Shown: piece after piece, positions 24,413 to 36,600 of the stretch
Position numbering within the stretch: the stretch's first letter is position 1
Layout of the letters: every line of letters begins with the position of its first letter
NCBI RefSeq assembly: GCF_047495875.1
Contig: NC_092497.1
Location: 58,943,977 to 59,007,976, forward strand
Source of the DNA: Pithys albifrons albifrons
Taxonomy: Eukaryota; Chordata; Aves; Passeriformes; Thamnophilidae
DNA length: 64,000 nucleotides
Direction: 5' to 3'
The notes under the pieces: model-generated
The model's input: the letters and a program-made list of their open reading frames with translations, nothing else
Database searches by the model: none
Told to the model about the DNA's origin: nothing
Translations under genes and position numbers: made by a program

Positions 24413-26825
24413 TCCCTGGAAGAAGTCATGAACTTATGCTAAGCTTGGTTAAAATCTGGTCTGAATTTGCAATAAAATACTAAACCGAGTGAGTTTGTAT
24501 TTCTTTTTGTGAGCATTTCAGAGATCTGGAGTTCATATCTAACTTTTATGTTGGTGTGAATCTATGTCATTCATATGGAACTAAGATTATGATACAGTCC
24601 AGATAAATGTTTTACTGATGTCTGCTTCTGTTGGTTAGTCAATGTAAGTGATCTATGAAAATAAATTTTCTCAGTCAAGGTGCCTGGGGACTCTTAGCTG
24701 GTATCTTTTGGCTAATGAAGCAGCAAGCATGCCATCCCATAACATTATCTTTACCAATTTATTTGCATTACAGTCATGTCTATAAGTGCTTCCTGGAAGC
24801 TGCTGTAGTCTAAATAAAGATCTAGGGTTTCACCTTTATTATTTCTGCTGCTAATGCACCAAATTAAAAATGAAAACAAACAGACTTAACGGAATTATGT
24901 GAGATATAGAAAACAATGCCAGTGTTAAGTTACTTTTGCCAAAACTGTGTCTCATTTTTAAACAGAGACAGATCAAACCAAAAACATTACATAAGTACAA
25001 TTCAGTGCCAAGTAGGGACAAGAGTGTTGTAAATCACAGCCAGGTGCTTTCTTGCATACATCTGTCTCTAGTTCTGATCCATCAGTGTGAAGAGACCTTC
25101 ACTGGAGTTCAAAGGTATTTTGTCACCTCATTGTACTTGAGGCTTGCGAGGAAGATCTCTACTGATGTTGAAGCCTATGACAGTAGAAAATTCTACAAAA
25201 GGTGTTTATAAATACAGCCTCATGTGTTGAGTTTCCCTGTCATCTTACAGAATTAATTTTAAACATGCACATACATATACATTATTACATACTTTTTTTC
25301 TCAGTGTAAACTACAAAGCCCATGAAAGATTTACATAAATTTTTGTGAATTATAATTAATTTACAGATGGGTTCAATTTTTTTTAACAGCAAATATGAAA
25401 AGAAGCATCAAGGACACCATTATTCACTTTGCAATAGTCATGAAATCTTCAGCTATAGAAAAAATTCCACAGCTTAACCTTTCTTGTACAAAGGGCTCCA
25501 CTAGAAGAAAAAGTTAATAGCATCTGATTCTTATTTAAATGAGTCATCCAATTATGTTTTGAACATCAAGGATCAGAATGGGCTAGGACTTGAGGATGGT
25601 CTTGGCCTTTGGATATGCTCTAAAAGTATCAAAAATCTTAACAACTGTAAACAGAGATGAGAGATTTATTACATGATCAGAAGAGAATAACACCACTGCC
25701 TTTATATGCCTTTATATGAAGAGTCAGTCCATGCGCCAATTTCTGAACAGGAAATAGCAACATTCATTCCAAATACAGGCAAAGAGGATGGAGGGGAATA
25801 GACTTTGCTCTTTACAACCTGCATTGTGCAATATATTTTTTTATATTTTCAGAGTAAACATGCACACAACCAAAACAAAAAGAAGACAGAAAAGCAATGC
25901 AATTGAATTAACTACTTGCCCACAGGAAAACACAAGTCTTTCGGAGCTAAGGACTTTGGATATGGAGATCTGTAGTCCATATAGAAGCACAGCTCATATT
26001 AATGGGAATGAGTGCAGTGTGAGAATCAAAGAACTATAAAGGAATATAAAAAAGAAAACAAACAAACAAAAACAGCAAAAACAGCACCATACTTTCATGC
26101 CATTTTGAATGCACAGACTAAAACCTTACTACTACTACTATTTGAGGCTCACAAAGAGCAATGGGCAAATGCAAGATTCTGTAGATGAGCATGAAACAAA
26201 CTGAAAGCTTTGCATTAGTTTTGCATCAAACAGCCATCCAGTTTAGATTTCTCTGCCTCCAGCTACTCAGAGCATGTGGGGATGGCACCTGGATAATCAT
26301 CACATTCCTAGCCTGGCAGGAAAGGGAGGGCAAATTCCCTGTGATTGACTGACACTTAGTCGTGTCAGGGAGACTAATTTGATCACCATCCATATGTTCC
26401 CCATAAGGAAAAGGAACAAAAGGAAAAATTTTATTCTGGCTGCAAATGACACATAATTCCTGCATTTAGCACTTCAGTTTAGCAATTTTTGCATCTATAA
26501 TTGTATTAAGAAAGAGCAACTGTATTACTTATGGTAATCTTGTTTTGCCATTTTAAGTGACATGTAGTTTGTGTGGGTGCTTGAAACTCTACATACTTGT
26601 ATGCAAACAAATGGAAGAAAAGACTAAATGCCTGCCAAACCGAAAAGGAAATAAACAGCAGGGAATTAAATGGGGGTTTTTTTTCAGACTTCTAAGAAAT
26701 AATTATAAGGAAGAAAGAGTAAAACCCAAAAGCACAAGAAAGTGCTTAGCAGCACCTGATGTTTCTTGAGACCTGGATCATGTTAAAGGATCTGTTCAGG
26801 TGTATCCAACTTTATTGCATTGTAA
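24413..26825. other. AT-rich unique DNA, no gene seen
   Basis: No gene or recognised mobile element. An exact tandem 10-mer (CCTTTATATG twice, 25701-25720) and an A-rich ACAAACAAAC-type tract near 26046-26085 are the only structure seen. Confidence 0.6.
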
Positions 26826-26905
26826 ATTCATAGATTTCTAAGGTCAGGAGGGATCATTAGTTATCATCCTCCATTTTCATCTACTATGGGCTATAAAAAA
26901 TTTCT
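26826..26905 (-). mobile_element. ancient CR1-like tail fragment
   Basis: The words ATTCATAGATTTCTAAGGTC, AGGAGGGATCATTA and TTATCATCCTCC match the reversed 3' end of an old CR1 lineage common in turtles and crocodilians, whose usual form is CATAGATTTCTAAGGCCAGA followed by AGGGACCATTATGATCATC. Birds retain such copies as heavily decayed fossils. Only about 80 bp is convincing. Confidence 0.5.
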
Positions 26906-27191
26906 GCCAACGAGGCCTGAATAAAACCTGACAATGAAGCAGGAAGGCATCTTTTAAGGCTCAGCCATTTTCCACATAAAATCTTTGGTACTGCTTATTC
27001 TTGGGAACCCTATGCTGGCTTTGTATACTCTTGTGCACCTTGGAACTGTATTCAGCACCGGGCTGTTAGGAGAAATTTTCTCCCACGCAGAGTACCTGAA
27101 GAGAACCAGAAAGTTGAGAGGGGCTTTCAGCAGTGGTCAGGGTCTCTTCAATGGCATAAATTTTATCCAGTTCTATATTCATATTAATATC

Positions 27192-27225
27192 AATATGCAA
27201 TTAATATTCATATTAATTGCATATT
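27192..27225. repeat. AT-rich near-perfect palindrome, 16-bp arms
   Basis: AATATGCAATTAATAT (27192-27207) and its exact reverse complement ATATTAATTGCATATT (27210-27225) are separated by two bases, TC. Flanking copies of TTCATATTAAT (about 27170-27240) suggest the palindrome arose within a degenerate tandem AT-rich repeat. It can extrude a cruciform or hairpin. Confidence 0.92.
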
Positions 27226-27240
27226 CATATTAAATGCAAT

Positions 27241-30200
27241 AATCTACAGGGAAGTCAGCAATGACTGTCACAAGTCATTGCATGGTTTTACTGACATATG
27301 AGAGCAACAAAGCAAAACAAAATAAAAGCAATGTTTAACATGAAAGAACAGGAAAAGCTAGTGCTCTAAATCATGGACAGGAAGAACCAACAAATGGAAA
27401 AACACTGTAATGAGTAGCCCAGCTGAGACTGTAGCACAGTTTGGTGCATCTGTTGCTAGGTCTAATATTGTTCTACCCACAGCCCTTTTCCCCTGTATAT
27501 CCTTTCTGGGTTCTCACCAAATAAGAAACCATTTGCTTGTCCACCAGCCTCCTCTTTCATCAGCAGAAGAGCCAAGAGGGGATTACACATTATTGCTGGT
27601 CCAGCTTGTGTGTGGCACACATGTATAATTACTTTATTATAATACCATGAACCATTGGTGAACTAACTTTGGAGATGTGGGAAAATTTATTTAGCATGAA
27701 TAAACAACAAGCCTCAACATTTTGTTTCTTTGTTTCCTCCTTTCTTAGCAACAGACCTTTCCTTAAATCTCCTTTAGTTCAGAGAATAACAATCATGGCT
27801 ATAACCCTGAGATTCAGCTGCCATATAGAGTAGATATAGCATAGCTCAGGGTAGGCTGATGAAATAGACAGTAGACAAGAGGTGAAATGTATTCTTAAGC
27901 AGGAAAGAAATAATAATAAAAAAAGAAAATCGTAAAAACTGAGTTCTGTTTTCTTCCTGACCATTCAGAGGAGCAGTAGCCAGTATCACTCAAGCAAGAG
28001 GGTAAATAATCCCTCTGAGAATCTGCATTGCAACTGTTTCAGGAATTTGCATTTTGCCTCAAAACGCCACACAGGGGTCTACCTCACATTGAAACCAAGT
28101 ACTCTGACTTTCTCTTCAAGGAAAAGTACTTCACCTGGGAATAACAACCCCTACATGAATGGGGTTTGTATACATGTAATATAGGCCAAATTTCTGTCTC
28201 CTATCTGAGAACAGATGTTATCCTGCTGCGACTAGAGGCAAAAAATGAGAGAGAAAAAATAAAGAAAAAGTGACAAGAAGCCACAGTAATTTTCCCCTAA
28301 ACTGTGAAGGTTGTTCTTTCACCTTTGCAAATAGGTTGCATTTTTGTTAGCCTACTGTTACTACTCTGGGCTCTGCATGTATCACACCAGGATTTTAAAT
28401 ATCCAGTACTGTATTTTTGAAATGTTTTGAATTACATGAATATTTCCACTGAAAAGCATGTCTGAAAACTGAGCTACTTCTGAAGCTCAGCATGGACAGA
28501 CTTCAAAAAGCATTTATTCTGAAAGTGAAAAAAAAAAAAGGGACTATAAGCATCTAAGCCTCTAATGCTTCTGTTCCATTTTATGTATTTCATTATTGCT
28601 TTTTTCTTTCTGTCAATGTTGCCTTAAAGTTTTTCTCTGGTTATTCTTATAAAAGACCCATCTTAATTTCCAGACACAAAGGCACATCGGGACTATACTC
28701 AGTTCAGAGCTCGTGAAACTTAGAATATAAAAACACAAAATCTCATTTTCTCTTAAAGCTCTTAATATTAGACTACAGGTAAGTTTAATAAAGAGAAATT
28801 GCAAACAGGTAAATTACTGCTTGTCTTTCTCTTTAGGGTGCAGTGAAAATTAATTCCTATGCAGAAAGTGCTTTGAGATCTTTGCATGAAAGGCATTACT
28901 TTGGTTAAGAGCAAACTAGTATTATTAAGTGTTATTAAAATAAATTGGAGGCAGAGAACATCATGAATGTTTCCCTGTAGGTTAAGTCTGAGAACTGGTC
29001 TCTGTTGCATTGTAGCTCAAGTTTAACCTTTAGAGCACCGACATCATATACATCTCATTTACACTGCAGAGATAAGGCTCCCCTGGGCCTTCTAATATCC
29101 CAGTCATGGCCTAAACACCTAGTTGACAGCCAAAATACTGTAATTTCCAGGGAACTTTGTCAGTCAGTTTTGGACTACAAAACAAAGCAAATCATAATTT
29201 CACGTTTAAATTTGTTTTGCTTTAAGAATACACTACTGCGAATACACAACTGTATGGATCAAATGCAAAATCTTCACAGTCTTAAATCCCATAACTTTAT
29301 ATTATGACCTTCAAATCAGTGTCTACCCACACATAAATTAAAATACTTGGAAGGTTTTACTTGAAAGGAATGAAGAGAATATAGTAGAACTATCAGTTTT
29401 CTGTCTGATTCTTGCTGTTGGTGTTTATGATTTGAGAGTCCAACTAAAGCTGTTAAAGTGACAACTCTGGAGAACTTGTGTAACAACAAAATAAGTATAT
29501 CACAAAGCAGCAGCAATTCATATTTGCTAAATCATCAGTAGTGCCCACATGCAGAGGTCTGACAGGATTGTACTGTTCATGAATTTGCCATTTCAAAAAT
29601 CAGGCTGTATCTGGACACAGGTAAACATACAAATTTAAGTCACATTCATTCAGTGTCCTCATGTCCATCTGGATTTTGAGATTTTAGGACTTAGGCTTAT
29701 AGACAAAGGTAATGGTCATAAAGCTTGCTTAGAAAGGTTTTAACTAAGAGCGGCAGCAGGAACAAAAATATAGCTTACAAGAGCCAAGACATTTCAGCTA
29801 TTAACTGTGACAATTTTTTGGTTTTGATTAAGTTGTCAAAAGAAAGGAGAGAGAAATGTTTAGTTTATAAAATTGTTACTATTGACATATAAAATTTTTA
29901 AAGCTTTAAAAACATGCAAAGTGGTCAATAAAATAAAATTCATTTTGTATTGTTCTCATAAGGGTTATTTAGAAAGGTACCTTAGCATAGGCAAAACTGT
30001 GTATCCTCTTGAGAACACCTGTGAACTGTTGAGTTTAATTGGGCAACAGCTGGTGCTGATTGTGGGTTTTCTTGCTGTATCTCATTACTGGTTTCCCCTT
30101 TGCTCTTTCCTGATACAGTGCTGCTGGTGTGCAGTGCTTAAAGAACCCTAGCACAAATAAAGACAGTCAAAGAAAATGATTGAAATAGTTTATGTGTGCA

Positions 30201-32971
30201 TCTGTGTGCTGCTGAGTTTTCTCAGACTTCTGCAGACATGTGATGTACGTGGGTGGTGGTCTGAGGATATCACACATTGGCTGGCAATCCCCATAGTATC
30301 TCTTAATCTCCATCTAGGCACGAAGCTTTTCTGCAGAGGTTAGGAGAAGCTGTAATTTTAAGCTATTTATGGGCTAAAAATCTCAGGGGGTAGAAAAAAA
30401 AAGCACCCATAATGACCTTGTCATTTTGCAGTGGAATATATTGCTTGTTCTCACTTCAATAAAATTATCAAGAAGTAATCATGTATGTCCTGCTGCATTA
30501 TCTTACTAGGCATACTCAGAGCAAAGCTGCTGATCCTGAGAGCCAAACTACCATCTTTTGCAATGTTTAGGAGAATTAGGAGTTCAGAGAGGATATTTTG
30601 AGTGCTGACCTTGACAAAAGCAGAGAAAGTCAGGAGTGCACAAAGTACAAGAGTAAATGGAATATGAGAAATTAGGTTTCTGGGGAAAAAAAAAGTAGTA
30701 AAAGAAAGTAAAAGAAAAAGCCCCCTATAGTGAAATTATCAGCCAGATGAGTATTTCAAAATGAGAACATGATTCTGAAAAAGTCTGCAATTGATAACAG
30801 AAGAAAAACATTTAAATACCTTTAGATGAGAAGTTAGTCACGACTTGAGTAAGATCAGAACTAGACTGAGACTACAGTCTTTGGACAATGGCAATTCCCA
30901 CACCTTTTCCTGATACGTAAGTTCTCCACAGAGAGAAAACAGGACTAAAATTAGCTATTGTTGTTTAAAAAAATCCCAAGTCATCAGACATTGTGCTCTG
31001 AAATAGCTGTTAAGTGATCACACACTTTAGTTTGAGCAGATAGCAAGTTTAAACATAGGTCACATGTTAATACCACAGATATTCAACTGATATTTATGAA
31101 CTAGATTACTGTCAATTTGTCAAGCACTACAACATATAATGAATATAATACTATATGAATTGATATTATCAACATACAATTTACATTAATCTCCTATATT
31201 ATAACCACATGAAACCATAAAATACTTTGACTTTCTAATACTCTTTTGATTTCCAATGCCTTTAACATTAAGCTCCTTTTTCATTTTCATATCGTTCAGA
31301 ACATAAAAAAAGAAAAGGAGGCAACAAAGATCATAATACTGCATGAAGCAAGTAAAATAAGGTATTAATAACAGAAGTACAATTTTGGGGTATATTTTAC
31401 TTATATATATAAAGTTGAAAGTTCATCAATAACTGCAGTGACATGACTAAATCTCTGAACACTAACCTGATGTAATGTTTCCTTAAATGGTATAGGACAG
31501 AGATATATTTGGACTTATTTTATCTTTGCATAGAGATAGAGATAGATATATTGAATATATAAATATGCTCAGAAATATTAGCACCTATGAGAGTACAGGG
31601 CATTTATAAATATTTATAACCCTGAATTGTGAAGAGTTGGAGTTGTATTAATTTGCATTACCATTGATAGCTTTAAATTTACCTATTAGTGTTCTTATAA
31701 ATCTCATTAATAGAGGTCCACTTAGCATTTCACTTATACTATTTCTGCATCTGCAGCAACAGAAAAAATTTAGGTGTTTTGAAGTAATTTTCAGCTATCC
31801 CTGCATCTAGGATGACACATTTATTGTGGCATTGTCATTTTGCCTGTATTAATAGAGTAATAGCATTGTTATTACCCTCAGAAGAGAATTTCTACCTTTA
31901 TATAGAACACCTAATAAGGAAGATAGAATTTATTTACTGGTCCTTGTTAAGATAAGAAAAACATTTGCCATGTCAAAATGCAATCTTCCTTAAAGACAGG
32001 AAGACATACGCTGTGTTGAATCAGATAAACATTAATATCACATTTACTGTCTGTTTTATGTTTCTGGTAACTCCAAAATAAATATAAAATTTAGAGTATA
32101 ATATTTGTTACTAAAGTTTAGTTGGTCTACTAATCTACTGAAACAACCACCTTAGCACGAGGTGGCAGCTAGGTTCTGTGTTTGGAAAAAAGAGCTTGCT
32201 GATCACCTCCCTGCAGGTAAGGTACCTGTTCCCAAGGAACCATGCACACATCCAACCCATCTATGTCAGACCTACCCATTTTCCTGAGTCAGATGCAATG
32301 GTAGACTCACAACAACATTTCTCTGTTCCACTAGTGGTTTCCTCAACAGAGAAAATATGAAAGCTTGTTTCACAAGGAACCAAAAGTGAAATTTAAGTCA
32401 AATACAACATTCACCAAGACTATGAAATTATCTCTTTTTAAACAACAGGTAAACAATTCTGGGACTGCAGGTTTTAATAAAAACATCTAGATAAACATCC
32501 TGAAATTCACCACAGTAACATTAATATATCTTACCTAAGCTTGGTTGCAATAAGAAACATCACCATAAGCAGCTTACAGTGATACCAAACAAAATCAGGT
32601 TATGGCAAGACACCTTGGTTTCATCATATATTTACCTGCGTCTCACAGTTGCAAGTTATACCAGAAACAAAGCCATATTTCCAAAGGCTATAGATTTTTA
32701 CATCAAAGGCTTGATTCTTGGCAGAAACAACTACCCATTTAGAGGAATCATCTTACAAATGCAGAAATACTAGTTAGTTATGTTCAGAGAAAGTAGGTTA
32801 ATGACAGTAAAAGCTGCCAATAGCTTAACAAACAACTTGCTCTTCTAAGCAAATCTCACCATTTTTAACTACTGAAATAGTCCTTGAAAGGTTTTCTTTA
32901 GGTCGCTATGAGCCATTGGGAATTCACTGACTGTTTTTAATGTGAGAGTCATGTAACACATGTACACATAT
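27241..32971. other. AT-rich unique DNA, no gene seen
   Basis: No exon, RNA gene or recognised mobile element. Open frames are 100 codons or shorter. Several stretches (for example 31080-31220) are very AT-rich. A short GATA tract lies at about 31532-31548. Confidence 0.6.
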
Positions 32972-33663
32972 AGAATCACAGCGTGTTTGAGGTTGGAAGG
33001 GTCCTCTGGAGGCCATCTGGTCCAAATTCCAAGTGCAGGCAGAGCCAGCCAGAATCAATGGTCCAGTATGATGTCCAGACAGCTCTTGAACATTTCCAAG
33101 GAAGCTGAATTTGCCACAACCTGTTTCAGTGCACAGTCACTCTCACAGCAAAAGTGTTTCCTGATACTCAGAGGGAACCTCCTGTGTTTCAGTGTGTGCC
33201 CATCACCTCTGGTCCTGTCACTGGGCACCACTGGGAAGAGCCTGACTCTGTTCTCTTTGCAACTTCCCTTCAGGTGTGTGTATACACTGATGACCTTGCC
33301 CCTGAGCCATCTCTTCTCTCAGGTCCCTTAGCGCTGTCTCATGGGAAAAGCCTTCCATTACATTAATGACCTTCCTGATCCTTCAATAGGCTTTATTCAG
33401 CATGTCCATGTCTCTATATCTCTCTTGAACTAGAGAGTCCAGAACTGGATACAGTTCAGTTCAGGTCTGGCCTCACCAGGTTTGAGCAGAGAGGGTCACC
33501 TCTTTTGATCTGCTGTCAGTGTTTTGGGGTTTTTTTAATGCAGCCCAGAATACCACTAGCCTTCTTGCCTGTAAGTAAAGCATTGTTGGCTCATGTTCCA
33601 CTTGGTGTCCACCAGAAGCCCCAAGCCTTTTTCTGGAAATCTGCTTTCCAGCTGGAGCAACTC
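32972..33663 (-). mobile_element. CR1 LINE fragment, about 690 bp, minus orientation
   Basis: It begins AGAATCACAGCGTGTTTGAG and GGTTGGAAGGGTCCTCTGGA, the reversed CR1 3' end. It then runs back through reverse-transcriptase-coding DNA (GACAGCTCTTGAACATTTCC, GTCCAGAACTGGATACAGTT, GTCTGGCCTCACCAGG, TGGTGTCCACCAGAAGCCCC) to about CAGCTGGAGCAACTC. Stops break the coding frame in every register. Apparent plus-strand frames of 123 and 70 codons here are read antisense through the element and are not genes. Confidence 0.88.
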
Positions 33664-36600
33664 ACTTTATTCACAATAACAATAAAATATTTTTTAAAAA
33701 AGGGAAATTACCATAGAAGCCAATAACTATTATCTATAATCATTATTCTGTATTCATATACGACAAGGTCTAACAGTTGTATTCATATTTATGAATTCAA
33801 GGGAGCATGCATGTGTGTCAAAAATAAATCTGGCTCAGCTAGTTCTCGGCATATATTTGTTCCAGAAAAAGTCCATGTCCAGAAAGAATGAAAGCTTGTC
33901 CCTGTGATGAAATAGCTCAATTTTAAAAGAGTGGCATCATTTTGTAGCTATCTTCTTGCCTTGGGAATCTTCACTCTTGGAGTCTAAACCACGTATAAAG
34001 GTAAATAGGGTTAACAGATGTCTGAAAGCTGAATCATCACTTCCTGACAGAAGGAAATGGTATGAGGAGAAGTGATCACTGAGCAAGCAAAGATAAGGAC
34101 TTGAAGCATGACTGTTTCTCATGTCCACATGCCAGCAAGTAGAAAGTTACATTTACAGGAGTTCAGGAACCTGTTGGGTTGGATGGGAGGATGCCCATAT
34201 TTTTGAAGATGTCAGCAGACATCTGCAGAGGCAGTGCACATGGCCTAACAGAGACACAAGTTGAGGGTGTGATTCTGTACAAATTACATATCATGTCCAA
34301 ACCCATCAGTCCTGCTGCAGAGCAGGTTTAATTACCATTAGTGCAATGCCACTCTGCTGGGGGTCTGCACTGCTTTTGGATGCATTCCTAGTTCAATCAT
34401 GTTATCTAGGGTGTGACTGGACCAGGCTCCACTGTGAAATACGGATACGTTCCAAGCATCTATAGATGTTGTAACTAAGCCCAGTGGATATTGTGTCAGA
34501 TATGATCAGTAGCTCAACAGAGAGATGAAAGCTGAGTGATGTCTCTAAATCAGCAACCAAAGCCAATGTTTTGGAATAATTAAAAAAAAAAGACTACAGT
34601 AAGACAGGATAATAGCAACAGCGTTCAAGAATTCATGTTATAGTTTTCCATGCTCATGCCACTCTTACTGTGGCAGTAATACAGAAATGTGTTAGTACAG
34701 TGAAAAATTATGAAGTATCCAACAATGAAAGGTGCCATTGATCAGTCTCTATTGATAAAGATAAATTGTAGTTTCTAAAGTAGTTCATCTGTTATTACCA
34801 ACCACTCCTTTGATTATCTGGGTGATTAGGGTATTTAACACTGGAACTGAAGAGAAAAATCACTATGAATGTATACTCAATTTCCTATTTAGAGACTCAT
34901 AAAATTTCCCATGTCAATAGTTAAAACAGCTTTTAACAAATTATCACTAAATTCAGAATAAACCACAGGTATGTAATTCTCTTCCTACTGTCCTCAAGCA
35001 GCTGGGGGCAGAGTCATGTTGTTTTCCCTTCACTCCCTTTCTATTCCTTCTATTTTCCTTCTCCTTTTGCCTTTGTCTTTTTTTCCTGGGTATTTTTAGC
35101 AGCAGCTTCAGAAAAGCAAAGTTGAAAAAGTGAGCCTTAGACATTGTTCTGAAGGCAGTGAGATTTGTGGTCTTTCTTATTTCCTCTGATAATGAGATCC
35201 AAACCGCTTGCCTTGGTGCCAAGGAAGCCCTATCTCCAGTTCCCACAAGCTTCACCCTTGAGGCTGACAAGCTCATCGTTTCTGAAGGAACATGGTTGCC
35301 AAATGATGTCAGCAATATATATAGAGAGAGGTCCTCTCAGGGAAATTTTGACTCGTGCTCATCAGTTGTCTTAAAGATTAATAATGGGACCTTGAGTTTG
35401 ATCCAATATATTTATGATTTCATAATAAATTTATTAAATGCATTAGTTGATTAATTTTGCACTTTCTTTCAGCTAAAATGTGAAAATGCAGAGAACAGAA
35501 CTGAGAAAGAAGTAACCTAGTGACTGCCACTGAGTATATTGAACTCATTGGAGGTTTATAATTTAGTTTCTACCTTCTTTTCAGACCAGGGACCACTTGT
35601 TCAACAGTTTTTAGTTAACTATTTTTCCATGAGCAGGAAAAAGCTAGGGTTTCGTTGTGGTTTTTTTTTCACTATTTAACACATGAAGGAATGGACAGGC
35701 GAGCCTTTCCATAGAAACTGGATTTATGCAGTACTCTGCAGTACTTTGCCATGCTACACTGCTGGAGGTACCAGAATGAAGTATGAACCAAATTCTCAGC
35801 AGCTATAGCTTACAACTCAGCACACCAAGTTAGACTGTAGTTGAAGGTGATTTAGACTACCAAGAAGTGCCAGCTGAGGCACTGGACACAGATTCACTTC
35901 TGCTGCCAATTCCCTGAGTCAGACATGGTGAGGCACAACAAACTCACTGCATATAAACCCAGGAAACTTCATAAGTATTTTGAAAGAAGGTTAACTTTTA
36001 TCTCAGAGATGGCTGATCATTCCTACATAGATTTTCTTTTTCTAAAAGACAGGACATTTTGTGGACCAACTACATAAAACATCCTAGCCTCCAGCAACTG
36101 TAGAGATTTTCGTTACTTAAAATATTGATAGCATCCTGAATACGAGAGGCATTCTTATCTATCTTGATCATGTAAAGTCCAGAGCTCAGTTGCTTCTGAC
36201 AGCAGGCCCTGGTCTGACATTTATGCCTGTGCACTTTGGTGAGTATCTGTAATTTCAATGTCCTGTTTCATTTTGTCTGCTCTAATAAATGTGTGTGATG
36301 TATAGATGGTATTTTCTAATACTGACTGATGGTCTTAACTCTATTTATGGCAACTCTTACAAGACCGATCAGAAAAGTCACTCATTGTTCAAAGTCTGCT
36401 ACAATTTTTCATCTGTCTGACTGACATGGAAATTAAAAACTGGTGTTCTATCACTTTCTTGTAAAATTAAAGAAGCAATTCCACTCAGGGAAATGCATTT
36501 CCACCTTATGCTTTGCTTATTTATTGTATCACTCTAATACACATTCTTTTATTCCTGTTGTTTGGGGCCACAATAGAACTGTTTAGCTGCTTTTCCATGT

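Noticed and set aside
31532..31548. Short GATA tract
   Set aside because: Only about three to four units and imperfect. Mentioned in the regional note but not listed as a microsatellite.
32960..33366. Plus-strand open frames of 123 and 70 codons
   Set aside because: They run antisense through a minus-oriented CR1 fragment, so the openness reflects repeat composition and not a gene.
35870..35940. MIR-like word GAGGCACTGGACACAGATTC
   Set aside because: Only about 30-40 bp is suggestive and the rest of a SINE is absent. Too weak to list as a feature.
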